From: an uncultured Sphingobium sp.
Lineage (GTDB): Bacteria; Pseudomonadota; Alphaproteobacteria; Sphingomonadales; Sphingomonadaceae
Assembly (NCBI GenBank): GCA_946479185.1
Contig: CAMLFF010000224.1
Location: 1 to 5,486 of the forward strand
Direction of reading: 5' to 3'
Length of the DNA stretch: 5,486 nt
In this document: in pieces, positions 1-5,486 of the stretch
How positions within the stretch are numbered: position 1 is the first letter of the stretch
Layout: every line of letters starts with the position of its first letter
Position numbers and translations under genes: made by a program
The notes under the pieces: generated by a model
What the model was told of the DNA's origin: nothing
The model's input: the letters and a program-made list of their open reading frames with translations, nothing else
Databases searched by the model: none

Positions 1-240
1 GATCGTGGAAGGGGCCGTGGTCGTGTGCAGGGTGCCGAAGACCAGGTGACCCGTCTCCGCGGTCTCGACGGCGATCGCGATCGTCTCCAGGTCGCGCATC
101 TCGCCGACGAGCACGATGTCCGGATCTTCGCGCAGCGCCGCGCGCAACGCGTCCTTGAAGGAATCCGTGTGGGAGTGCACTTCGCGCTGGTTGACGAGGC
201 ACTTTTTGTTCTCGTGGACGAATTCGATCGGGTCTTCGAT
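1..240 (-). CDS. pilT: PilT-type twitching ATPase, internal fragment (foreign to the rest of the window)
   Basis: Eighty uninterrupted codons read as the core of PilT, the hexameric cytoplasmic ATPase that powers type IV pilus retraction. Visible in order are the Asp box (IEDPIEFVH, fragment residues 1-9), the [10 protein letters not shown] segment (14-23), the Walker B region ([12 protein letters not shown], 39-50) and the His box ([13 protein letters not shown], 63-75). The P-loop half that should precede it and the C-terminal part that should follow are both absent. The left side is cut by the window edge and the right side stops at a GATC joined to gltX. All five His codons are CAC, whereas all twelve in the adjoining gltX fragment are CAT, so the two pieces probably come from different genomes. 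The family call is firm; PilT rather than the close paralogue PilU is inferred from the motif wording. It is not an expressed gene here as it stands. Confidence 0.9.
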   Translation of the reverse strand, partial: MEDPIEFVHENKKCLVNQREVHSHTDSFKDALRAALREDPDIVLVGEMRDLETIAIAVETAETGHLVFGTLHTTTAPSTI

Positions 241-241
241 C
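238..241. other. Chimeric junction at a GATC site
   Basis: Left of this GATC the minus strand encodes PilT; right of it, it encodes GltX. Both proteins are recognisable right up to the four shared bases, and they lie in different reading frames. The window also starts with GATC, so the PilT piece is bounded by GATC at both ends. It contains further GATC sites at 73, 79, 123 and 226 across which PilT reads continuously, as a partial digest would leave. The simplest inference is a ligation artefact in a Sau3AI or MboI partial-digest library, or an equivalent assembly error. Confidence 0.8.
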
Positions 242-1135
242 GAAACGCGAGGGCGAACGACCAACGCCAGCCAGATCGAACCATTCGGTCGCCTGCGCCA
301 TGCTGATAAATTCTTCATCGCCATGGCCCCAGCCGAGCCGCAGCAGATAATTATTCACTGCCTCGGGCAGCATGCCCAACTCGTCACGATAGGCATCAAC
401 GCCCATCGCGCCATGACGCTTGGAGAGCTTGGCCCCATCCGATCCATGAATCAGCGGAATATGCGCGTAGGTCGGCTCAGGCCAGCCCATCGATTTGATG
501 ATGCCAAGCTGACGAAACGCATTGTTGAGATGGTCATCGCCGCGGATCACATGGGTCACGCCCATATCATGATCATCCACCACCACGGCGAGCATATAGG
601 TCGGCGTGCCATCGGAGCGCAGCAGGATCATGTCATCCAACTCGGCATTCTGCACCACGACGCGGCCTTGCACCGCATCCTGAATGACGCTCTCGCCCTC
701 GCGCAGTGCCTTCAGTCGAATGACGAACGGCTTGTCGCCGCCTTCCGCCGGATCACGATCCCGCCAGCGCCCGTCATAGCGCATCGGCTGCTTGGCGGCG
801 CGCTGTTGCTCGCGCAATGCGGCAAGCTCTTCCTGCGTCGCAAAGCATTTATAGGCATGGCCCGCGTCCAACAGCGCATTGGCGACTTCGGCATGTCGCG
901 CGGCCCGCGCAAACTGGAACACCGGCTCTTCATCACCGGCAAGACCAAGCCAGGAGAGGCCATCGAAAATCGCCTCTATCGCAGGCTCGGTGGAGCGGGC
1001 GCGATCCGTATCCTCGATGCGCAGCAGAAATTTGCCGCCATGATGGCGCGCAAAGAGGTAATTGAATAGCGCGGTGCGCGCCCCGCCGATATGCAGATAT
1101 CCGGTGGGTGAAGGGGCGAAGCGCGTGACGACCAT
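239..1135 (-). CDS. gltX: Glutamyl-tRNA synthetase, N-terminal 299 residues (3' end lost at junction)
   Basis: This class I aminoacyl-tRNA synthetase charges glutamate onto tRNA-Glu in the cytoplasm. In many alphaproteobacteria it also charges tRNA-Gln for later amidation by GatCAB. The N-terminus [19 protein letters not shown] (residues 4-22) carries the HIGH-type signature as HIGG (15-18), and KLSKRHG (236-242) is the KMSKS-type loop, so the catalytic domain is intact. The family usually has about 470-480 residues, so roughly 175 residues including the anticodon-binding domain are missing. The authentic sequence ends at FD299, and the frame then stays open through the foreign PilT DNA to the window edge. 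I chose the ATG at 1135, with an AGGGA about 11 bases upstream. An in-frame GTG at 1162, adding nine residues (VTDAGKQTD) and preceded by a GGAA, is a real alternative. The gene is divergent from comEC. Confidence 0.95.
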
Positions 1136-1189
1136 ATCTGTTTGTTTCCCTGCGTCTGTCACGCTTTTCCGTCTGCTCCCTCGCGCGGC

Positions 1190-1197
1190 GGGGTGAG
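1190..1197 (+). promoter_or_regulatory. Ribosome binding site deciding the comEC TTG start
   Basis: GGGGTGAG lies six bases before the TTG at 1204. The comEC frame is open back to a TGA at 1126-1128, but there is no ATG, GTG or other TTG in between, so this site and the TTG fix the start. No clear -35/-10 pair could be picked out for either gene in the 68 bp gap (1136-1203). Any comEC promoter must overlap the 5' end or leader of gltX. Confidence 0.6.
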
Positions 1198-1203
1198 CCG
1201 CCT

Positions 1204-3366
1204 TTGAACGAGACCGCCCCTAGCACGGCTTTTTCGCCCCGACAAATACCCTTGTTGCGGCGCAGCAGCGCGCGGCTGCAAATTGGCTATCATGCCATTG
1301 AAAAATTGCTGGAAAGTGAGCGTTCGCAGCTGCCCCTTTGGGCGCCGATCCTGCTCGGCGCGGGCATCTGCGCCTGGTTCGCTTTGGCGACGCCCGCGCA
1401 CTGGATTGCCTGGACGATTTTCTGGCTGGGCATCGCGCTTGGGATCGGCGCGCTCGGGCGAGGCGGGCGGCTTGCGCAATCGCTGGCCATCGCCGCCATT
1501 TTGCTTGCTGCCGGGTGCCTGCTGATATGGGGAAAGGCGATGCTGGTCGGCGCGCCCCCGCTTGCCCGGCCCGCGATGGTTGAGATGCAGGCACGGGTGC
1601 GCTCGGTCGATCCGCTCGTGGCGCGTGGGCTCATTCGGCTCGATCTTACCCCCATTGCTCGCCCGGATCTGCCACGCCGCGTACGGGTGAACGCCAAGCC
1701 TGAGCAATTGAGCGCGCAGTTGGCGCCCAATGATGTCGTTGCCGTCCGCGCGCGCCTGATGCCACCCGCGCCAGCAGCCTTGCCGGGCGCCTACAACTTC
1801 GCCCTGCGCGCCTATTTCGACGGGATCGGCGCCTCGGGCCGCGCGCTGGGCAAGGTCGAGCGCGTGTCGAGCGCGGGCGGCGAGCAGCAAGGGCGGCAAC
1901 GGCTTGCAGCCCATGTCGCCTCGCGCCTGCCGGGCACCGACGGCACAATCGCCATTGCGCTCGCCACGGGCACACAAAGCTGGATCAGCGAGGCAGATGC
2001 CGATGCCATGCGCCGCAGTGGTCTGGCCCATCTGCTCTCGATCAGCGGGCTCCATGTTTCCGCGCTCATCGGCGGCGTTATTTTCATCGTCATGCGCCTG
2101 CTTGCGCTCTCGCCCTATCTCGCGCTGCGCTGGCCATTGCTGCTTGTCGCCGCCTGCGCGGGCGGCGCGGCGGGCATCGGCTATACGCTGTTCACGGGGG
2201 CAGAGGTGCCGACGATACGCTCCTGTATCGCCGCCGTGCTCGTGATCATCGGCCTGGCGCTCGGGCGAGAGGCCATCAGCCTGCGCCTCATTGCAACCGG
2301 CGCCTTGTTCGTCATGCTGTTCTGGCCGGAAGCAGTCATAGGCCCAAGTTTCCAGATGAGTTTCGCCGCCGTCACGGCCATCGTCGCACTCTATGAATAT
2401 CCGCCATCCCGCACCTTTTTCGCACGGCGGGAGGAGGGCAGGGCGCGCCGATTGATGCGCAGCGTCGGTGCGCTGCTGATCACGGGCCTGGCCGTCGAAC
2501 TGGTGCTCACGCCCATCGCCTTCGCCCATTTTCACCGATCCGGGCTGCTGGGTGCGTTGGCGAACATGGTCGCTATCCCGCTCACCAGCTTCGTTGTCAT
2601 GCCCTTTGAAGTGGTGGCGCTGGCGCTCGATATCGTCGGCCTGGGCGCACCCGCATGGTGGGTCGTGGGCGTCGCGCTCAAGCTGCTGCTGTGGCTCGCG
2701 CATTATGTGTCGGCCCAGCCCTATGCGACCGTCTCCATGCCCATCGCCAATGGCGCAGCTTTTCCCTTGGCGATGCTCGGCCTGCTGTGGCTGATGCTCT
2801 GGCGCACCCGCTTGCGTTGGCTCGGCATCCCATTCGCGATCATAGGCTTTGCGCTCACACTGTCCGCGCCCGCACCCGATATATTGGTGACCTCGGACGG
2901 TCGACACGTCGCCTGGCGAACGGATAACGGCGCGCTCTCGCTCCTGCGCGATCGCGCAGGCGACTATGTCCGCACCACCTTCGCAGAAGCCGCTGCCTAT
3001 GAGGGCGAATTCGCCACGCTGGCTGACGCAGGCAATGTCACTTGCTCGCAAGACCTGTGTGAAGCAGCGCTGAAAAGCGGGGAAGGCAAGCCCCCCGTGA
3101 AATTACTGGCAACCCGCTCCAATCTGCTCGTGCCCTATCCTGAGTTCATCGCAGCCTGCGCCCGCGCGGATATCGTCATCGCCGATCGCCGATTGCCCGA
3201 TGGCTGCCAACCGCACTGGGCCAAGCTCGACCGACCTAGGCTCGCCGCAATGGGTGGAGCACTGATCCTGCTCGGCGAGAGACGCATCGTATCAGGCCGC
3301 GATCCCCGCGACCGGCATCCCTGGGTGATCCAACCACTCGCGCGCAGGATCACTCCGGAGAAGTAG
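1204..3366 (+). CDS. comEC: ComEC/Rec2-family DNA uptake channel protein
   Basis: This 720-residue inner-membrane protein belongs to the family that forms the pore through which single-stranded DNA enters the cytoplasm during natural transformation. The order is: an N-terminal region with hydrophobic segments (about 44-110); a soluble DUF4131-like/OB-fold region ending in the family signature [20 protein letters not shown] (193-212); then the competence domain with [16 protein letters not shown] (276-291) followed by many membrane segments to about residue 555. The last 165 residues (from [14 protein letters not shown], 559 on) occupy the place of the metallo-beta-lactamase-like domain. They contain no HxHxDH motif, so this domain cannot bind metal in the usual way; such a degenerate end is, as far as I recall, normal for alphaproteobacterial ComEC. 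The start is TTG with a good ribosome binding site. The gene is divergent from gltX and convergent with lexA, 18 bp separating the stop codons, with no hairpin terminator visible. Whether the host is competent cannot be told from this gene alone. Confidence 0.93.
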   Translation: MNETAPSTAFSPRQIPLLRRSSARLQIGYHAIEKLLESERSQLPLWAPILLGAGICAWFALATPAHWIAWTIFWLGIALGIGALGRGGRLAQSLAIAAILLAAGCLLIWGKAMLVGAPPLARPAMVEMQARVRSVDPLVARGLIRLDLTPIARPDLPRRVRVNAKPEQLSAQLAPNDVVAVRARLMPPAPAALPGAYNFALRAYFDGIGASGRALGKVERVSSAGGEQQGRQRLAAHVASRLPGTDGTIAIALATGTQSWISEADADAMRRSGLAHLLSISGLHVSALIGGVIFIVMRLLALSPYLALRWPLLLVAACAGGAAGIGYTLFTGAEVPTIRSCIAAVLVIIGLALGREAISLRLIATGALFVMLFWPEAVIGPSFQMSFAAVTAIVALYEYPPSRTFFARREEGRARRLMRSVGALLITGLAVELVLTPIAFAHFHRSGLLGALANMVAIPLTSFVVMPFEVVALALDIVGLGAPAWWVVGVALKLLLWLAHYVSAQPYATVSMPIANGAAFPLAMLGLLWLMLWRTRLRWLGIPFAIIGFALTLSAPAPDILVTSDGRHVAWRTDNGALSLLRDRAGDYVRTTFAEAAAYEGEFATLADAGNVTCSQDLCEAALKSGEGKPPVKLLATRSNLLVPYPEFIAACARADIVIADRRLPDGCQPHWAKLDRPRLAAMGGALILLGERRIVSGRDPRDRHPWVIQPLARRITPEK

Positions 3367-3384
3367 ATCAACCCAAAGCAATCG

Positions 3385-4074
3385 TCAGTTATACCGCCGC
3401 AACAGCCCCGCAAGCCGGCCCTGAATGCGCACCTGCCGGGCATCATAAACCTGCGGGTCATGATCGCGATTGGCGGGGTCCAGCCTGACCTTGCGGCCCT
3501 CGGGGTGATAATATTTCAGCGTCGCTTCATTCTCGTCGATCAGCGCGACCACAATCTGCCCATCGCGCGCAGTTTCGGTGCGCTGGATCAACGCGAAGTC
3601 GCCATCGAAAATCCCAGCCTCGATCATGGAATCGCCGGAGACTTCCAGCGCATAATGGTCGCCTGCGCCAAGCAGGGCGGCTGGTACCGGCAGCATCGTG
3701 CTGCTCTCCATCGCTTCGATCGGCAAGCCAGCCGCGATCCGGCCATGCAGCGGAATCTCGATCACATCATTGGCAAAGGCGCGTGTGAGCGATGGCGCGG
3801 CCACCGGCTTGCGCAACGGCACGACATTATTGCTCGCTGGCACGGATTTGAGCGGAATGCCGTCGGGCATCTTCAAGATTTCCAGCGCCCGCGCGCGGTT
3901 CGGTAAGCGGCGGATGAAGCCCCGTTCTTCCAGCGCGCTGATCAGCCGATGGATGCCCGACTTCGATTTGAGGTCGAGCGCTTCCTTCATCTCTTCAAAG
4001 CTTGGCGAGACGCCACCCTGATCGAGATGCTGCTTGATATAGCCGAGCAGTTGCTGTTGCTTCGCGGTCAGCAC
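3385..4074 (-). CDS. lexA: LexA, SOS regulon repressor and self-cleaving peptidase
   Basis: This 229-residue protein represses DNA-damage genes until RecA filaments trigger its self-cleavage. The N-terminal winged helix-turn-helix includes [19 protein letters not shown] (22-40) and [20 protein letters not shown] (41-60), the wording typical of alphaproteobacterial LexA. A linker follows, then the S24 peptidase domain: scissile Ala115-Gly116 in GRIAAGLP, nucleophile Ser149 in SGDSM, and general base Lys187 in [11 protein letters not shown]. All catalytic residues are present. The GTG at 4074 is chosen because AAGGGAG lies six bases upstream and [10 protein letters not shown] matches the usual LexA N-terminus. 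An upstream in-frame ATG at 4131 falls inside the promoter -35 and would be transcribed poorly or not at all. The gene should be autoregulated through the SOS box just upstream. It is convergent with comEC. Confidence 0.97.
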   Translation of the reverse strand: MLTAKQQQLLGYIKQHLDQGGVSPSFEEMKEALDLKSKSGIHRLISALEERGFIRRLPNRARALEILKMPDGIPLKSVPASNNVVPLRKPVAAPSLTRAFANDVIEIPLHGRIAAGLPIEAMESSTMLPVPAALLGAGDHYALEVSGDSMIEAGIFDGDFALIQRTETARDGQIVVALIDENEATLKYYHPEGRKVRLDPANRDHDPQVYDARQVRIQGRLAGLLRRYN

Positions 4075-4080
4075 GGGTGG

Positions 4081-4087
4081 CTCCCTT
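4081..4087 (-). promoter_or_regulatory. lexA ribosome binding site
   Basis: On the minus strand this reads AAGGGAG and is followed by a six-base spacer before the GTG at 4074. It decides in favour of the GTG start over the longer frame beginning at 4131. Confidence 0.75.
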
Positions 4088-4093
4088 CGATTG

Positions 4094-4108
4094 GAACGAA
4101 TGCGGAAC
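4094..4108 (-). promoter_or_regulatory. SOS box (LexA operator), GTTC-N7-GTTC
   Basis: On the minus strand the site reads GTTC CGCATTC GTTC: two identical tetramers separated by exactly seven bases. This is the direct-repeat operator known for alphaproteobacterial LexA, unlike the palindromic CTG-N10-CAG of gammaproteobacteria. It begins at the last base of the -10 element and covers the expected transcription start, 20 bases before the GTG codon. LexA bound here would block transcription of its own gene. Confidence 0.9.
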
Positions 4109-4136
4109 GTATAGGAAACGAATCGCATCACGTCAA
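4108..4136 (-). promoter_or_regulatory. lexA sigma70-type promoter
   Basis: On the minus strand TTGACG (4136-4131) is separated by 17 bases from TATACG (4113-4108), which is close to the housekeeping sigma consensus with optimal spacing. Transcription would start near 4101, within the SOS box, leaving a leader of about 25 bases. The -35 lies 20 bases past the end of the bestrophin gene, so lexA has its own promoter even though it follows that gene on the same strand. Confidence 0.8.
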
Positions 4137-4155
4137 GCGATGGCAGCTTGGCCGC

Positions 4156-5052
4156 TCAGGTGAGAATATGCCGGTTTGGCGCAATCGGCGGAGGCAAGTC
4201 TTGCGTTCCGAGCAGTGCCAGCATCTCCCGCTCAATCAGCCGGGTCATTGCATCCAGTGGCAGGTCGTTCGGTTCGAGGCCAAACGGGTCCTCAAGCTGA
4301 TCGCCCAGCGCATCCAGCCCGAAGAAAGTATAGCTCGTCAACATTACCGGCAGCAGCGTCCACCAGCCGAGCGATGAGGCCAGCGCGAAGGGCAGCACAA
4401 GGCAGAACACATAGGTCGTGCGATGTAGCACCAGCGAGTAGGTGAAGGGCAGGGGCGTGGAGGCGATCCGCTCACACCCGGCCTGCACCTCGCTCAGCGC
4501 CCGCAATTGCCCTTCCAGCAGCGAGTGGTGGATGGGGCCGATCCGCCCGCTCTCCATCAGGCGCAGGCAATGCTCGCCCAAGGCATAAACCACCGCGTCG
4601 ACCGGATTGGGCAGCTTGCTCCAATTGCCCTCGCTCTGCCAGCGGGCAAGCGCCTCTCGCTCATCCTGCCGCCGCAGCCGCGCGCACAAGCCCGCCGTGA
4701 AGGCGCACAGCCCGTGGAGCAGATAGCGCCGGTCCGCCTCATCCAGCGTAGAGGCCAGCCGCGCGAAGGACCGGCACGCGATGATCAGCGCGCCCCATAA
4801 TTTGCGCCCTTCCCACCAGCGTTCATAACAGGCGCTGTTGCGGAAGCTCATGAAGATGGAGAGTGAGATGCCGATGAGCGCGAAGGGGATCATGCTCATC
4901 TGCGTGAACATGCCCGGCCAGTGATCCGCTGCGATAATCGCGCCGATCGCGACGATGCCGATGCCCGAGAGCCTTGGGACGATCTGCGCCAAGATCGTGC
5001 CATGATAGGCGAAGAGCACTTCGCGCAATCCAGGGGCAGTTCGCAGGATCAT
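4156..5052 (-). CDS. Bestrophin-family (UPF0187/YneE-like) membrane channel protein
   Basis: This 298-residue inner-membrane protein belongs to the bacterial bestrophin family; members form pentameric ion channels, and the exact ion preference cannot be read from the sequence. Hydrophobic segments lie at about 28-42 and 52-68. The hallmark SFRNSACYERWWEGRKLWG spans 69-87, a cytoplasmic helical region follows, then PLPFTYSLVLHRTTY (200-214), two more hydrophobic stretches (about 214-246), and the conserved acidic loop DALGDQLEDPFG (247-258) before NDLPLDAM (262-269). The length is normal for the family and no key segment is missing. The ATG at 5052 is preceded by an AAGGA about 11 bases upstream, and the N-terminus (MILRTAPGLREVLFAYHGT) has the usual family form. 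It lies 75 bp downstream of the small gene at the right edge on the same strand, so the two may be co-transcribed; I see no clear promoter or terminator in 5053-5127. Confidence 0.9.
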   Translation of the reverse strand: MILRTAPGLREVLFAYHGTILAQIVPRLSGIGIVAIGAIIAADHWPGMFTQMSMIPFALIGISLSIFMSFRNSACYERWWEGRKLWGALIIACRSFARLASTLDEADRRYLLHGLCAFTAGLCARLRRQDEREALARWQSEGNWSKLPNPVDAVVYALGEHCLRLMESGRIGPIHHSLLEGQLRALSEVQAGCERIASTPLPFTYSLVLHRTTYVFCLVLPFALASSLGWWTLLPVMLTSYTFFGLDALGDQLEDPFGLEPNDLPLDAMTRLIEREMLALLGTQDLPPPIAPNRHILT

Positions 5053-5127
5053 CGGCAGGCACGTCCTTGGTTGTAGGGCTCAACCCCTCAAGCAAATTGC
5101 CACGTCTCGCAAGCCCTCTCGCTCGGT

Positions 5128-5486
5128 TCAGCCCCGGAAGGGATTGCGCTGACGCAGGCGCGAGAAGATGCCCGGGCGCGCCGCTGGCTCATAATCGTCG
5201 CCAGCACTTTCCGGATCGAGCATCTGAGCCTTGGCCGCTTTCATCTCAATCTCGGTGAAGTCAGGCGCTTCATAAGGCACCAACGTCCGGCCCGACCCGC
5301 GCAGGCTCTCGATCGTTTCGATCAGCGATCCCGTTTCTTCCAGCCGCTTCTCGATCAATTCGCGCTCTTGCCCAAGATGTTCGGCCAACAGGTCCGATCG
5401 TAGCATGGCGATGGTCTCAGGCACGGTCGGATCATCCGTGCAATCCGCGCACAAAGCGAGGTCGCATTCGCTATCCAGCCCCATCG
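5128..5486 (-). CDS. Hypothetical protein with CxxC motif and coiled-coil-like helix, 5' end uncertain
   Basis: I do not recognise this protein. If it starts at the ATG at 5484 it has 118 residues, but the frame is still open at the window edge and any ribosome binding site would lie outside, so it may be the C-terminal part of something longer. Near the beginning are three cysteines, with C12 and C15 in CADC, which could be half of a metal site. Residues about 23-65 are rich in Glu, Leu, Arg and Ile and look like a charged amphipathic helix or coiled coil. The last 15 residues (PGIFSRLRQRNPFRG) are basic. There is no signal peptide or membrane segment. Codon use resembles its neighbours, and it precedes the bestrophin gene on the same strand, which supports a real coding region. 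Confidence 0.65.
   Translation of the reverse strand, partial: MGLDSECDLALCADCTDDPTVPETIAMLRSDLLAEHLGQERELIEKRLEETGSLIETIESLRGSGRTLVPYEAPDFTEIEMKAAKAQMLDPESAGDDYEPAARPGIFSRLRQRNPFRG

Noticed and set aside
1..241. Genuine horizontal transfer or a mobile element carrying pilT into gltX
   Set aside because: No terminal repeats, target duplication, integrase or complete gene is present; a GATC-bounded piece is better explained by a library or assembly artefact.
116..1069. A 317-codon open frame on the plus strand, antisense to gltX and crossing the GATC junction
   Set aside because: It runs across the chimeric join and mirrors GltX on the other strand; its His/Ile/Arg-rich translation has no family resemblance.
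1159..3051. A 630-codon open frame on the minus strand, antisense to comEC
   Set aside because: The translation is low in hydrophobic order, rich in Arg, Gln, Gly and Asp, and has no recognisable motif, while the plus strand encodes a clear ComEC. Long antisense frames are common in GC-rich genes with strong third-position bias.
3367..3384. Possible shared terminator between convergent comEC and lexA
   Set aside because: Only 18 bp separate the stop codons and I could find no GC-rich hairpin followed by a T-run on either strand.
4075..4131. N-terminal extension of LexA starting at ATG 4131 (19 extra residues beginning MMRF)
   Set aside because: The extension covers the promoter -35, -10 and SOS box, whereas the GTG at 4074 has a good ribosome site and gives the usual LexA N-terminus.
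5053..5127. Small inverted repeat (AGGG...CCCT around 5075) as a terminator or operator
   Set aside because: A four-base stem with no T-run is expected by chance in sequence of this composition.

Overview
The window reads as a stretch of chromosome from an alphaproteobacterium, most likely a sphingomonad. The evidence is the LexA type and its GTTC-N7-GTTC (alphaproteobacterial) SOS box, a ComEC whose C-terminal domain lacks the metal site, and the general GC-rich codon use. A short foreign piece is joined at the left end. All assignments come from reading the translations and motifs; no database search was possible.

Layout, left to right. Positions 1-240 (minus) hold 80 codons from the middle of a PilT-type twitching ATPase. 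At the GATC at 238-241 the sequence switches abruptly to gltX (minus, 239-1135), which keeps its N-terminal 299 residues but has lost its anticodon-binding end. The window itself also begins with GATC. Together with a sharp change in codon choice, this suggests a Sau3AI/MboI-type cloning chimera or misassembly rather than biology. Divergent from gltX, after a gap of only 68 bp, lies a complete comEC (plus, 1204-3366, TTG start). It converges on lexA (minus, 3385-4074, GTG start) with 18 bp between the stop codons. The lexA promoter is unusually clear: a TTGACG-17-TATACG pair whose -10 end is overlapped by an SOS box, so LexA should repress its own gene. Upstream of lexA on the same strand is a complete bestrophin-like membrane channel gene (4156-5052), then the C-terminal part or whole of an unrecognised small protein with a CxxC motif (5128 to the right edge).

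Functionally this is a housekeeping neighbourhood: tRNA charging (GltX), DNA uptake across the inner membrane (ComEC), DNA-damage control (LexA) and an anion channel-like protein. There is no sign of a phage, transposon, CRISPR array, RNA gene or defence system, and I see no convincing undescribed system. The points most worth checking are the chimeric left end, which would create a false GltX fusion if annotated at face value, and the compact lexA control region.
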